A stretch of DNA of 64,000 nt from CBDAKK01 sp965196605 (GTDB taxonomy: Bacteria > Spirochaetota > Spirochaetia > WTKD01 > G963693115). The stretch covers positions 62,001-126,000 of the forward strand of contig CBDAKK010000004.1 of NCBI GenBank assembly GCA_965196605.1, given 5' to 3'. Shown here in pieces: positions 54,749-62,703 of this stretch; positions within the stretch are counted from its first letter, which is position 1; the number at the start of each line of letters is the position of its first letter. Below the pieces are notes generated by a model, which worked only from the letters and a program-made list of their open reading frames with translations, did not search any database and was not told the DNA's origin. The position numbers and the translations under genes are program-made.

Positions 54749-55221
54749 ATGAATGTTATGAAGAGCCTTATGGTTGTTGTGTTGTTGTGTTGTTGTGTGG
54801 GACCTTGGTAGTTGTGGGGGCGCAATTCCCCGCTCCTCAAGTGGCGGGTAAAACCTTTATGTTTTTTGTGGAGGGTTTTTATGAGAAGGAAAACCCCTAT
54901 GCAGGGTCTTTCTTTTGTATGAATTTACAGGAGGATGGCGCTTTTAATTATTATAATTTCACAAAAAAGGAGTCCATGTCTGGCACTTATAAGCACGCTG
55001 TCAAAAAATATCGTGAGGAGGGTATAAGCATGGTGTATTTTTCTAATGATGATGCCTTTGCTTATACTATGGTGCTTGTGCCAAAGGATGAAAGGACGGG
55101 TTCGTATATTTATAGGCAAAAGGATGAGAAGGCGGTGCCTGAAAAGCCGTATTATCGCATGAACAGCGGACGCTATGTTGTGCTGGGTGATGCGTCACTG
55201 GGTGTGTGTAAAAAGTCGTAG
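54749..55221 (+). pseudogene. Small secreted protein, out of frame at an 8-bp tandem repeat
   Basis: The ATG at 54749 has a good GGAGG site and starts a signal peptide (MNVMKSLMVVVLLC), but this frame stops at a TAG near 54810. The rest of the protein (KTFMFFVEGFYEKENPYAGS to GDASLGVCKKS) lies in another frame to 55221. Three perfect copies of GTTGTTGT (54773-54796) lie at the switch. With two copies the two parts join into one frame with a clean signal peptide ending VVVGAQF. The mature protein of about 135 residues looks like a small beta-rich lipocalin-like domain, but this is weak. Either a phase-variable gene in the OFF state or a simple mutation. Confidence 0.6.
54773..54796 (+). repeat. 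8-bp tandem repeat (three copies of GTTGTTGT)
   Basis: Lies in signal-peptide coding DNA. The unit is not a multiple of three, so copy number sets the reading frame. Confidence 0.9.
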
Positions 55222-55326
55222 TTGTAGCCCTTAGACTTTTAAGCATGGTTGCGTTTGTGGTGGCGGGGCAGGGGGAGTTACGCGTGCTGTGTGGCGTGGC
55301 TTACTCCATGTTAAAAAGCTGTGCTC

Positions 55327-55350
55327 AAGTCCCGCTAGGTTGCGGGACTT
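55327..55350. terminator. Hairpin between convergent genes
   Basis: AAGTCCCGC (55327-55335), loop TAGGTT, then GCGGGACTT (55342-55350). A perfect 9-bp stem with only a short T-run on either side. A plausible terminator for glpK or the small secreted gene. Confidence 0.45.
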
Positions 55351-55358
55351 TGAGGTGC

Positions 55359-56847
55359 TTATACCCAGCCTTGTGATTTTGTAACGGCGTGTTTCCAACC
55401 CTTGATGAGTTTTTCTCGTGCTTCGGGTGACATGTGCGCGGTAAACTGTCGGTCTAGGCTCCAGCGTTTGGTAATTTCGTTTTTGCTGCTCCAAAAGCCT
55501 GTGTGGAGCCCCGCAAGGTAGGCGGCGCCGAGGGCTGTGGTCTCGGTTATGGTGGGGCGGTAGACGTCTGAGCCTAATAATGTCCGCTTGAAATTGCATG
55601 AGAAAGTCGTTGGCAGATGCGCCGCCGTCCACTTTGAAGTTGCTTATTTCAACGCCTGAGTCTTCGACCATGGCGCGTACTACGTCTGCGCTTTGGTAGG
55701 CAATGGATTCGAGGGCTGCGCGTATAACGTGGTTTCGGTTTACCCCGCGCGTGAGTCCCACAATGGTGCCGCGTGCTGAGGAGTCCCAGTAGGGTGTGCC
55801 TAGTCCTACAAAGGCGGGTACAATGTACGCGCCGTTTGTGTCGTCAACTTTGTTGGCAAAGTACTCCGTATCCACCGCATCGCGTATCATGCCTAGTTCA
55901 TCTCGCAGCCATTGAATGACTGCACCGCCAATAAACACGCTGCCTTCCAATGCGTACTGCGTGGGCTCGTTTGCAACGCTTGCGGCAATGGTAGTGAGCA
56001 AGCCGTTGTTGCTTTGTACCGCCTTGTCGCCGGTGTGTTCCAAAATAAAGCAGCCAGTGCCGTAGGTGTTTTTTATGTCGCCTGAGGTAAAGCATGCTTG
56101 CCCAAAGAGCGCGGCTTGTTGGTCTCCAGCAATGCCTGCAAGGGGTATTTTTTTTCCGCGCATGTTTACTTCGGCAAAAAGCGAAGAGGAGCACTGCACG
56201 CTTGGAAGCATGGACTTTGGAATGCCAAAGTAATCGAGTATTTTTTCGTCCCATTCCAGCGTGTGTATGTTGTATATGAGCGTGCGAGATGCGTTGGTGT
56301 AGTCGGTTACGTGTACCTTGCCTTCGGTTAGGTTCCAAATGAGCCATGTGTCAACGGTGCCAAAGGCAAGCCGCCCGGCCTTTGCTTTTTCTCGTGCGCC
56401 TTCTACGTTGTCGAGTATCCATTTAATTTTTGTGCCAGAAAAATACGCGTCTACTACAAGCCCTGTGCTGTCCACAATGTACTCGGTCATGGCTGCGTCT
56501 TTTTTGATCTCTTCACAAAATGGGGCAGTGCGACGGCATTGCCACACAATGGCGTTGTATATTGGCTTGCCCGTTTCGCGGTCCCATACCACTACGGTTT
56601 CGCGCTGGTTGGTAATGCCGAGCGCCGCAATGTCTTGAGAGTGTATTCCCGCAGACGAAATTGCCTCGGTCATGACTGAGTTTTGGCTTGCCCAAATTTC
56701 CATGGGGTTGTGTTCAACCCAGCCCGCCTTGGGGTATATTTGCGTAAATTCGCGTTGCTTAACCGCAACAATGTTTTGTTCCTTATCAAAGATAAGCGCC
56801 CGAGAACTGGTTGTGCCTTGGTCCAGTGCCACAATGTATTTTGACAT
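55359..56847 (-). pseudogene. glpK: Glycerol kinase with a C-terminal frameshift
   Basis: It starts at 56847 with AAGGAG. The FGGY kinase pattern is clear: YIVALDQGTTSSRALIFD at the N-terminus, GITNQRETVVVWDRETG, and DGGASANDFLMQFQADI. After this last block the frame leaves the family sequence and runs on to 55231. In the next frame the expected end appears (VYRPTITETTALGAAYLAGL, FWSSKNEITKRW, stop at 55359). One extra base near 55575 accounts for this. The intact product would have 495 residues. The shifted protein lacks the final ATP-binding helix region and is probably inactive. A sequencing error must be excluded. Operon with glpF. Confidence 0.85.
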
Positions 56848-56887
56848 ATGTTTCTCCTTAATATTAGTTGTTGTGTAATGCGTGGTT

Positions 56888-57598
56888 TTACACGCCGAGG
56901 GTTGTGCTTACCAACGCCGCTAAAATGCCGCCAATTATTGGGCCTATGACGGGCGCGGTCAAGCCGTACTGCCAGTCGGAGCTGCCCTTGTTTGGAATGA
57001 GCGCTACAGCATGAAAGATGCGCGGTCCTAAGTCGCGTGCGGGGTTAATTGCGTAGCCTGTGGGGCCGCCTAAGGATATGCCTATGACCCACACCAAAAA
57101 GCCTACGGTAACGGCGCCTGCCCATGGTGGCATGGCATTTTCTGTGACACCAAAGAGTATGACGCCCAGCACCAGCACAAATGTGCCTATAATTTCGGTG
57201 ATGATGTTCCAAAAGCCGTGGCGTATGCCCGGGCCCGTGGAGAAGGTTCCGAGAATTTTTGCGGGTTCATCGCATTCATCGTAGTGTTTTTTATGCGAGC
57301 ACCACAGCACAAATGCACCAAAAAAAGCGCCGGCAAATTGCGCAATAATGTAGCCCGGTACGAGGTTCCACTCAAAGCTGCCGCGTACGGCAACGGCAAT
57401 GGTAACCGCGGGGTTAATGTGCGCGCCGCTTTTCCAGCCCGTCATAAGCACGGCGGCAAAAACGGCAAAGCCCCAACCGGTGTTAATAAATAAGGTGCCT
57501 GCATTGTTGCCACCTGTTTTTGGTAGGTGGTTGTTGGCAACGGCACCACAGCCCAAAAGCACTAGCACCGCAGTGCCAATGAATTCAAATACATACAT
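56888..57598 (-). CDS. glpF: Glycerol facilitator (aquaglyceroporin)
   Basis: From the ATG at 57598 (GGGGGA site upstream) the product is 236 residues, normal for MIP channels. The two NPA boxes are HINPAVT (62-64) and YAINPARDLGPR (185-187). The Asp after the second box, in NPARD, favours glycerol over water. Six membrane segments are predicted. It passes glycerol to the kinase encoded 40 nt downstream. Confidence 0.95.
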   Translation of the reverse strand: MYVFEFIGTAVLVLLGCGAVANNHLPKTGGNNAGTLFINTGWGFAVFAAVLMTGWKSGAHINPAVTIAVAVRGSFEWNLVPGYIIAQFAGAFFGAFVLWCSHKKHYDECDEPAKILGTFSTGPGIRHGFWNIITEIIGTFVLVLGVILFGVTENAMPPWAGAVTVGFLVWVIGISLGGPTGYAINPARDLGPRIFHAVALIPNKGSSDWQYGLTAPVIGPIIGGILAALVSTTLGV

Positions 57599-57819
57599 GT
57601 AAATCCCCCTGTGTGTTGTAGTATATTCTTCATTGTCCATGCACGGTGCTAAAATGTCAATTTTTTATTAGCGTGTTTTGCATTATGTGATAAGTTTGTG
57701 TGTGTATTGCGTTGACTCAAAGTTGTCTTTGTGGGGGGACCACACACCCCATGGGATGAAACGCAGTTTTGCTTTGTGGGGGAGCATCCCCCACAGCGGC
57801 TTTTTCTTTTCTTTCTTTG

Positions 57820-57874
57820 GTACTCTTCTTTCTTTTCTTTTTGCGTCGCACAAAAAGAAAAGAAAGAAGAGTAC
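57820..57874 (+). repeat. Polypyrimidine/polypurine hairpin, 24-bp perfect stem
   Basis: The arms at 57820-57843 and 57851-57874 are perfectly complementary with loop CGTCGCA and are closed by GTAC/GTAC. A near copy at 58319-58371 has one small change near the base of the stem. Confidence 0.8.
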
Positions 57875-58063
57875 AGCCGTCCGAGGCATCATCATATCGC
57901 GTCACGCGCAGTGGCAACAAAAAGCGTGAGCCACGATACACACGGCGTGTAGCCTACTCGCGCGCAGCGCTCAACACGCATGAGTAATCTCTATACCTTG
58001 TACCTTAGTCCCTATGGCGTAGCCCCACAGGATGTTTTTTTTCTTTTCTTTGGTTCTTTCTTT

Positions 58064-58117
58064 GGTGCAAGTTCCATGTTTGTGCCGCATCGCGGCACTT
58101 ATGCGGTAGTTTGCACC
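58064..58117 (+). repeat. Two-stem repeat element, variant A'
   Basis: Same layout and paired changes as the copy at 5366-5419. Confidence 0.75.
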
Positions 58118-58144
58118 CGTTCGCCTTCGGCTCTCGACTCTTTT

Positions 58145-58198
58145 GATGCAAGCTCCATGTTTGCACCGCACAGCGGTGCTTATGCAATAGTTTGCATC
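58145..58198 (+). repeat. Two-stem repeat element, variant A
   Basis: Same core as 5149-5202. It directly follows variant A', as it does in close proximity (reverse order) at 5149/5366. Confidence 0.75.
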
Positions 58199-58566
58199 CC
58201 CTCGCTACGCTCGTGAGCGTCATCACAGCCGCCCCATGGACGACACAAGAAGCGTTTGCTTAATACGTGGGGGTGTGGGGGAGCATCCCCCACAGCGGCT
58301 TTTTCTTTTCTTTCTTTGGTACTCTTCTTTCTTTTCTTTTTGCGTCGCACAAAAAGAAAAGAAAGAAAGTACAGCCGTCCGAGGCATTATCATAATGCGC
58401 CCCACGCGATGGCAGCACGCAGCGTGCACACACAAAGCGTAAGCAAAACACATATGGCGTGCAGCCTCGCGCGCGCGTAGCGCAGGGCAGCGTCTTACCC
58501 CAAGGGGGGTGTGGGGGCAAAGCCCCCATCTATACATGCAAATGCATAACTTTTAAAATAAAGCGT

Positions 58567-61062
58567 ATGAGTTTTCACCTTGTTATAGTAGAGTCGCCTA
58601 CAAAGGCTAAAACGCTGGCAAAGTTTTTGCCCAAAGAGTATGAAATTGTTGCAAGCGTAGGGCATGTACGAGACTTGCCTCAGAGTGCTTCTGACATTCC
58701 TGAAAAGTATAAGCCGCTTGCGTGGTCGCGTTTGGGCATAGATGTTGATAATGACTTTGCGCCTTTGTACATTACCATTAAGGGTAAGGGAAAGATAATA
58801 AGCGAAATAAGGAAGAAGGTAAAATTGGCGGATTCGCTTATTCTCGCTACGGACGAAGATAGGGAAGGCGAGAGTATTGCGCATCATATAACGCAGTTGG
58901 CAAAGCCGTCCGTGCCTGTAAAGCGCATGGTGTTTCATGAAATTACTAAGAGTGCTATTTTAGAGGCGCTTGAGGCCTTTCGGGATATAGACAACAATTT
59001 GGTAAAGGCGCAAGAGACGCGCCGCATTCTTGACCGCTTGTTTGGATACCAGCTTTCGGGTTTGTTGTGGAAGAAAATAACCTACAAGCTTTCTTCGGGG
59101 CGCGTGCAGTCGCCGGGCTTGCGGCTTTTGGTTGAGCGCGAGCGCGAGCGCAATGTGTTTAAAAAAGCACATTATAGCAACGTGAACGCGCTTTTTAATC
59201 AAGCGGACATGGCGTTTTATGCACGCCTTATATCCATTGAGGGTAAGCGCATTGCCACGGGTTCAGACTTTGACAACGCGGCAGTGCTTACCAAAAAAAA
59301 TGTTGTGCACCTTTCGCATGAGGCGGCGGTGGAAGTGGTAAGCAAGACAAAAGACAAGGATTTTATCATTGCTTCAATAGAAAAAAGTCCGCAAAAGGTT
59401 TCGCCGCCCGTTCCGTTTACAACGTCAACTTTGCAACAAGAGGCAAATAGAAAGCTGCGTCTTTCCGCGCGTGAGACCATGCGCACGGCGCAAATGCTTT
59501 ACGAACAGGGTTTTATAACCTACATGAGGACGGACTCGCCCGCGCTTTCGTCACAGGCAATACAGGCCGCGCGTCAGTATATAAGTAAGCAGTTTGATGC
59601 ACAGTATCTCCCTGAAAAGCCGCGCATTTTTTCTTCAAAAAGCAAGAGCGCGCAAGAGGCGCACGAAGCCATACGTCCTGCGGGAACACAATTTACGGAG
59701 CCAACTCACACCGGCTTGTCGGGGCGTGAGTTGCAGTTGTACAAGCTGATATGGGAGCGCACCATAGCCTCACAAATGGCACATGCGATAAAGGCTACTA
59801 CGAGTGTCGAGTTTCATGTGGACAATTACGTTTTTAATGCAAGTGGTTCTACGCTTACTTTTCCCGGCTTTCTTGCGCTTTACACCTTTTCAAAGGTGGA
59901 AGAAAAGCTGCTGCCTGATGGGCTTGAGGAAAAGGCAAGGCTGCGCCCTGCTGAAGTTGCGGTGGAAGACCATGAGACTAAAGCGCCGAGTCGCTATAAT
60001 GATGCTTCGCTTGTAAAGCAGCTTGAGGCGCTGGGTATAGGCAGGCCGTCTACCTACGCCACTATTATAAACACGCTTTTAGACCGTGGGTACGCGCGTA
60101 GAGCGGAGCAGGCGCTGATACCAACCCTGATGGGTTTTGCGGTCACGCAGTTTTTAGAGAAGAATTTCAATGATTATGTGGATTACAATTTTACCGCACA
60201 AATGGAAGACGTGCTTGACGATATTGCAGATGGAACTCGTAATGGGTTGGATTATTTGAAGGAGTTTTACTTTGGGGATGTGGGGCTTAAGGCTCGCATT
60301 GAAGGGGGGGATTCTATAGACAGCGATACATCGCGAAGGATAGAGTTTCCTGAATTGGATGCAAAGTACGAAGTGCGCGTTGGGCGTTATGGGGCTTTTA
60401 TACAGCTGGTTGGCGGAGATTCAAAGGAGAACTTTTCAGTTCCAGAAGACTGTAACCCCGCTGATATTAATGCAAAGTATATTGAGGAGCTTGCAGAAAT
60501 TAAGCGTCTTGGTCCGCAAAGCATGGGGACTGACCCAGAAACCGGAAAAAACGTGTACTGCCTTACGGGGCGTTACGGGCCATATGTACAGTTGGGTGAA
60601 GTTACAGACGAAGAGCCAAAGCCAAAACGCGCTCAAGTAACAAAGGGCTTTTCTCCAAGTGCCTTAACACTGGAACAGGCCTTGCAGTTGTTAAGCATTC
60701 CTAAGGTTCTTGGGAGTGACCCTAAAACCGTCAATGATGTGGTGGTACATCAAGGGCGCTTTGGTCCATATATAAAATGTGGGGATGAAACACGCACCCT
60801 TAAGAAGGATGATAATCTTTACACAATAGCCCTACCTCGCGCGCTTGAATTGCTTGCTGAAACTCCAAAGAAGAGGAAGCGTGCATCTTCGTTGGTAAAA
60901 GACCTTGGCGCAGACCCCAAGAACAAGAAGCAGGTTGCTATATATGAAGGGCCGTACGGGCTCTATGTAAAGTATGGCAATAAAAACGTGCGCATACCAG
61001 AGGATAAGAAAGAAAATATTCTGCAATCTTCTTTGAAAGAAGTACTTCAATTTTGCTCTTGA
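58567..61062 (+). CDS. topA: DNA topoisomerase I
   Basis: From the ATG at 58567 the product is 831 residues. An in-frame open extension to 58459 reads through repeat DNA and is rejected. The Toprim domain starts LVIVESPTKAKTLAKFLP and has the metal site TDEDREGE (about 95). The catalytic Tyr is in FITYMRTDS (Tyr319). GRVQSPGLRLL and GIGRPSTYATIINTL are family blocks. The C-terminus has short repeats (VGRYGAFIQLVG, TGRYGPYVQLGE, GRFGPYIKCG, EGPYGLYVKYG) of the zinc-free kind seen in spirochaete and chlamydial enzymes. Relaxes negative supercoils. TAAAAT lies 7 nt before the ATG and no Shine-Dalgarno is seen. Confidence 0.95.
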   Translation: MSFHLVIVESPTKAKTLAKFLPKEYEIVASVGHVRDLPQSASDIPEKYKPLAWSRLGIDVDNDFAPLYITIKGKGKIISEIRKKVKLADSLILATDEDREGESIAHHITQLAKPSVPVKRMVFHEITKSAILEALEAFRDIDNNLVKAQETRRILDRLFGYQLSGLLWKKITYKLSSGRVQSPGLRLLVERERERNVFKKAHYSNVNALFNQADMAFYARLISIEGKRIATGSDFDNAAVLTKKNVVHLSHEAAVEVVSKTKDKDFIIASIEKSPQKVSPPVPFTTSTLQQEANRKLRLSARETMRTAQMLYEQGFITYMRTDSPALSSQAIQAARQYISKQFDAQYLPEKPRIFSSKSKSAQEAHEAIRPAGTQFTEPTHTGLSGRELQLYKLIWERTIASQMAHAIKATTSVEFHVDNYVFNASGSTLTFPGFLALYTFSKVEEKLLPDGLEEKARLRPAEVAVEDHETKAPSRYNDASLVKQLEALGIGRPSTYATIINTLLDRGYARRAEQALIPTLMGFAVTQFLEKNFNDYVDYNFTAQMEDVLDDIADGTRNGLDYLKEFYFGDVGLKARIEGGDSIDSDTSRRIEFPELDAKYEVRVGRYGAFIQLVGGDSKENFSVPEDCNPADINAKYIEELAEIKRLGPQSMGTDPETGKNVYCLTGRYGPYVQLGEVTDEEPKPKRAQVTKGFSPSALTLEQALQLLSIPKVLGSDPKTVNDVVVHQGRFGPYIKCGDETRTLKKDDNLYTIALPRALELLAETPKKRKRASSLVKDLGADPKNKKQVAIYEGPYGLYVKYGNKNVRIPEDKKENILQSSLKEVLQFCS

Positions 61063-61199
61063 GGAAATAAGGGGCACAAAGTGTGCGTATAAGTGAGGGC
61101 GTCTTGAACGCGCGGCCTTAGCATGGGCGTTGTGTTTGTGTAGGGTTGTGCCTTGTGCATGGCCTTTGTGAGTGGTGCTTACTCATACTAAAAACAGCG

Positions 61200-62450
61200 C
61201 TAGTCGTTTTTTGTGCCTTTCAAGTTTTCGCATAACACGCTTGTAAGTGTTTTCATGGCGCGCGCTATAACGTGGTGAGGGCATATGAGCGTGGGCGCAA
61301 GGCGCAAGGAGTTTTCGCCCGTACGCAGTATGAGCAAGCCCTTTTTGCGTGCTTGTGCAACAATCTCATTTGCATTGCATTGGTGCGGTAGTTCAATGCC
61401 GCGTAGGTGTCCCCTCCCTAGGGCGCTTATGCTTATATCGGGGTAGCGCTTTTTTACCTGTTGTATAAGCCCTTGAAGCTGCTTTTCAAGCTGCCGCGCC
61501 GAAGCCGCTATTTCAATGTGGGTGAGCTTGCTCAGTAGTTTTTTCAAAAAGGCGTTTGCAGCAGCACAGGTTACGGGGTTGCCCCCCATGGTGGAGCCGT
61601 GGTCGCCGGGTGAGAGCATGCCTGTTATGTTTTCGCTTATAATGGTGGCGCCTATGGGCAGTCCACCGCCTAAAGACTTTGCTAGTGTTATTATGTCCGG
61701 CTGCATTTTATAATGCTCACAGGCAAGCGCGGTACCCGTGCGGTACAAGCCGCTTTGCACCTCGTCGGCAATAACAAAAATGCCGTGCTTTTTACGCGCC
61801 TCCATTATTGCATCAACAAAGGAGGGCGTAATTTCACTCAGTCCACCTTCACCTTGTATGGGCTCTACAATAATGGCTGCTGTTTTTGCAGATGCTGCGC
61901 GCTCTAGGGCACTGCTGTCGTTGTAGGGTATGGTGGTGCAATTTGGGAGCAATGGGTAAAATTTTTTTTTGTAGGCTTCGCGCGCGGTAACTGAGAGTGC
62001 GCCCATGGTGCGCCCGTGAAATGCGTTGGTGCATGCTATGAATTCCAGCTTTTCTTCATCACCGCCTTGGTACTTTGCCGCAAGGCGCGCAAATTTGAGT
62101 GCCGCCTCGTTTGCCTCGGTGCCACTGTTTGAAATATACGCAGCCTTAAAGTATTGATTGTTGCATGCAGTGTTTGCAAGCTTTACCAGCGTTTTACACA
62201 ACTGCATGTGCGGCTCATTGGTAAAGTAATTAGAACAGTGAATGAGCCTTTCCATTTGCCTTTGTACCGCCCCACCTATAATGTCCCAACGGTGTCCAAG
62301 CGCGTTTACAGCTATACCGCTGGTAAAGTCAAGGTACTTTCTCCCCTTGTTATCAAACACGTAGTCGGCATTACCGTAGGTTAATACAAGAGAGGGGCTG
62401 TATATAGGCGGCGCACCCTCGGGTGCGTGCATCTCGTTTTCAGTATTCAT
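61200..62450 (-). CDS. argD: Acetylornithine/ornithine-type class III aminotransferase
   Basis: From the ATG at 62450 the product is 416 residues. It is a PLP enzyme of fold type I: YLDFTSGIAVNALGH, SNSGTEANEAALKFAR (phosphate cup), NAFHGRTMGALSVT, IVEPIQGEGGL, VIADEVQSGLYRTG and the Schiff-base Lys in ITLAKSLGGGLPIGA. The pattern fits ArgD (acetylornithine or succinyldiaminopimelate transaminase), but ornithine or 4-aminobutyrate transaminases are close. No arg gene lies beside it. An upstream in-frame ATG at 62513 is less likely. Confidence 0.85.
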   Translation of the reverse strand: MNTENEMHAPEGAPPIYSPSLVLTYGNADYVFDNKGRKYLDFTSGIAVNALGHRWDIIGGAVQRQMERLIHCSNYFTNEPHMQLCKTLVKLANTACNNQYFKAAYISNSGTEANEAALKFARLAAKYQGGDEEKLEFIACTNAFHGRTMGALSVTAREAYKKKFYPLLPNCTTIPYNDSSALERAASAKTAAIIVEPIQGEGGLSEITPSFVDAIMEARKKHGIFVIADEVQSGLYRTGTALACEHYKMQPDIITLAKSLGGGLPIGATIISENITGMLSPGDHGSTMGGNPVTCAAANAFLKKLLSKLTHIEIAASARQLEKQLQGLIQQVKKRYPDISISALGRGHLRGIELPHQCNANEIVAQARKKGLLILRTGENSLRLAPTLICPHHVIARAMKTLTSVLCENLKGTKND

Positions 62451-62513
62451 AATTTTGTAGTTGCTTTTGTTATAAACTTTGATACTATGATACCACGAAA
62501 AACGTCTATGCAT

Positions 62514-62703
62514 TTACTATTGGGGTTATGCTTGCTTGCGCATGGTACTTTGCCTTTGTGAGGGAGTTGCCCCACACCCCCCTTTTAGTAAGACGCGGTA
62601 CACCGTCCTTGGCGCTTAGGTGCGTCCCATGATGTCGGCTCCATATTAATTATACGGGACTCCATCCTGCTGCGCAGACATGGGACGAGCGACCATGCTG
62701 CTG
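62514..62703. repeat. Degenerate repeat sequence leading into the tandem array
   Basis: Holds the CCCCACACCCCCCTTTTAGT module and ATGGGACGAGCGACC, also found near 5054. No gene. Confidence 0.55.

Larger units (their letters stand above)
57715..58540. repeat. Intergenic repeat block with two near-identical halves
   Basis: No gene is visible. It contains the G/C hairpin at 57776-57794 and again at 58275-58293, long polypyrimidine hairpins at 57820-57874 and 58319-58371, the shared CCGTCCGAGGCAT segment after each, the two-stem elements A' (58064-58117) and A (58145-58198), and GTCTTACCCCAAGGGG followed by a GGGGGC/GCCCCC hairpin at 58511-58528. Confidence 0.8.

Noticed and set aside
57678..58442. 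Several 60-100 codon frames between glpF and topA
   Set aside because: They cross polypyrimidine hairpins and other repeat modules, and the same peptides recur wherever the DNA repeat occurs.
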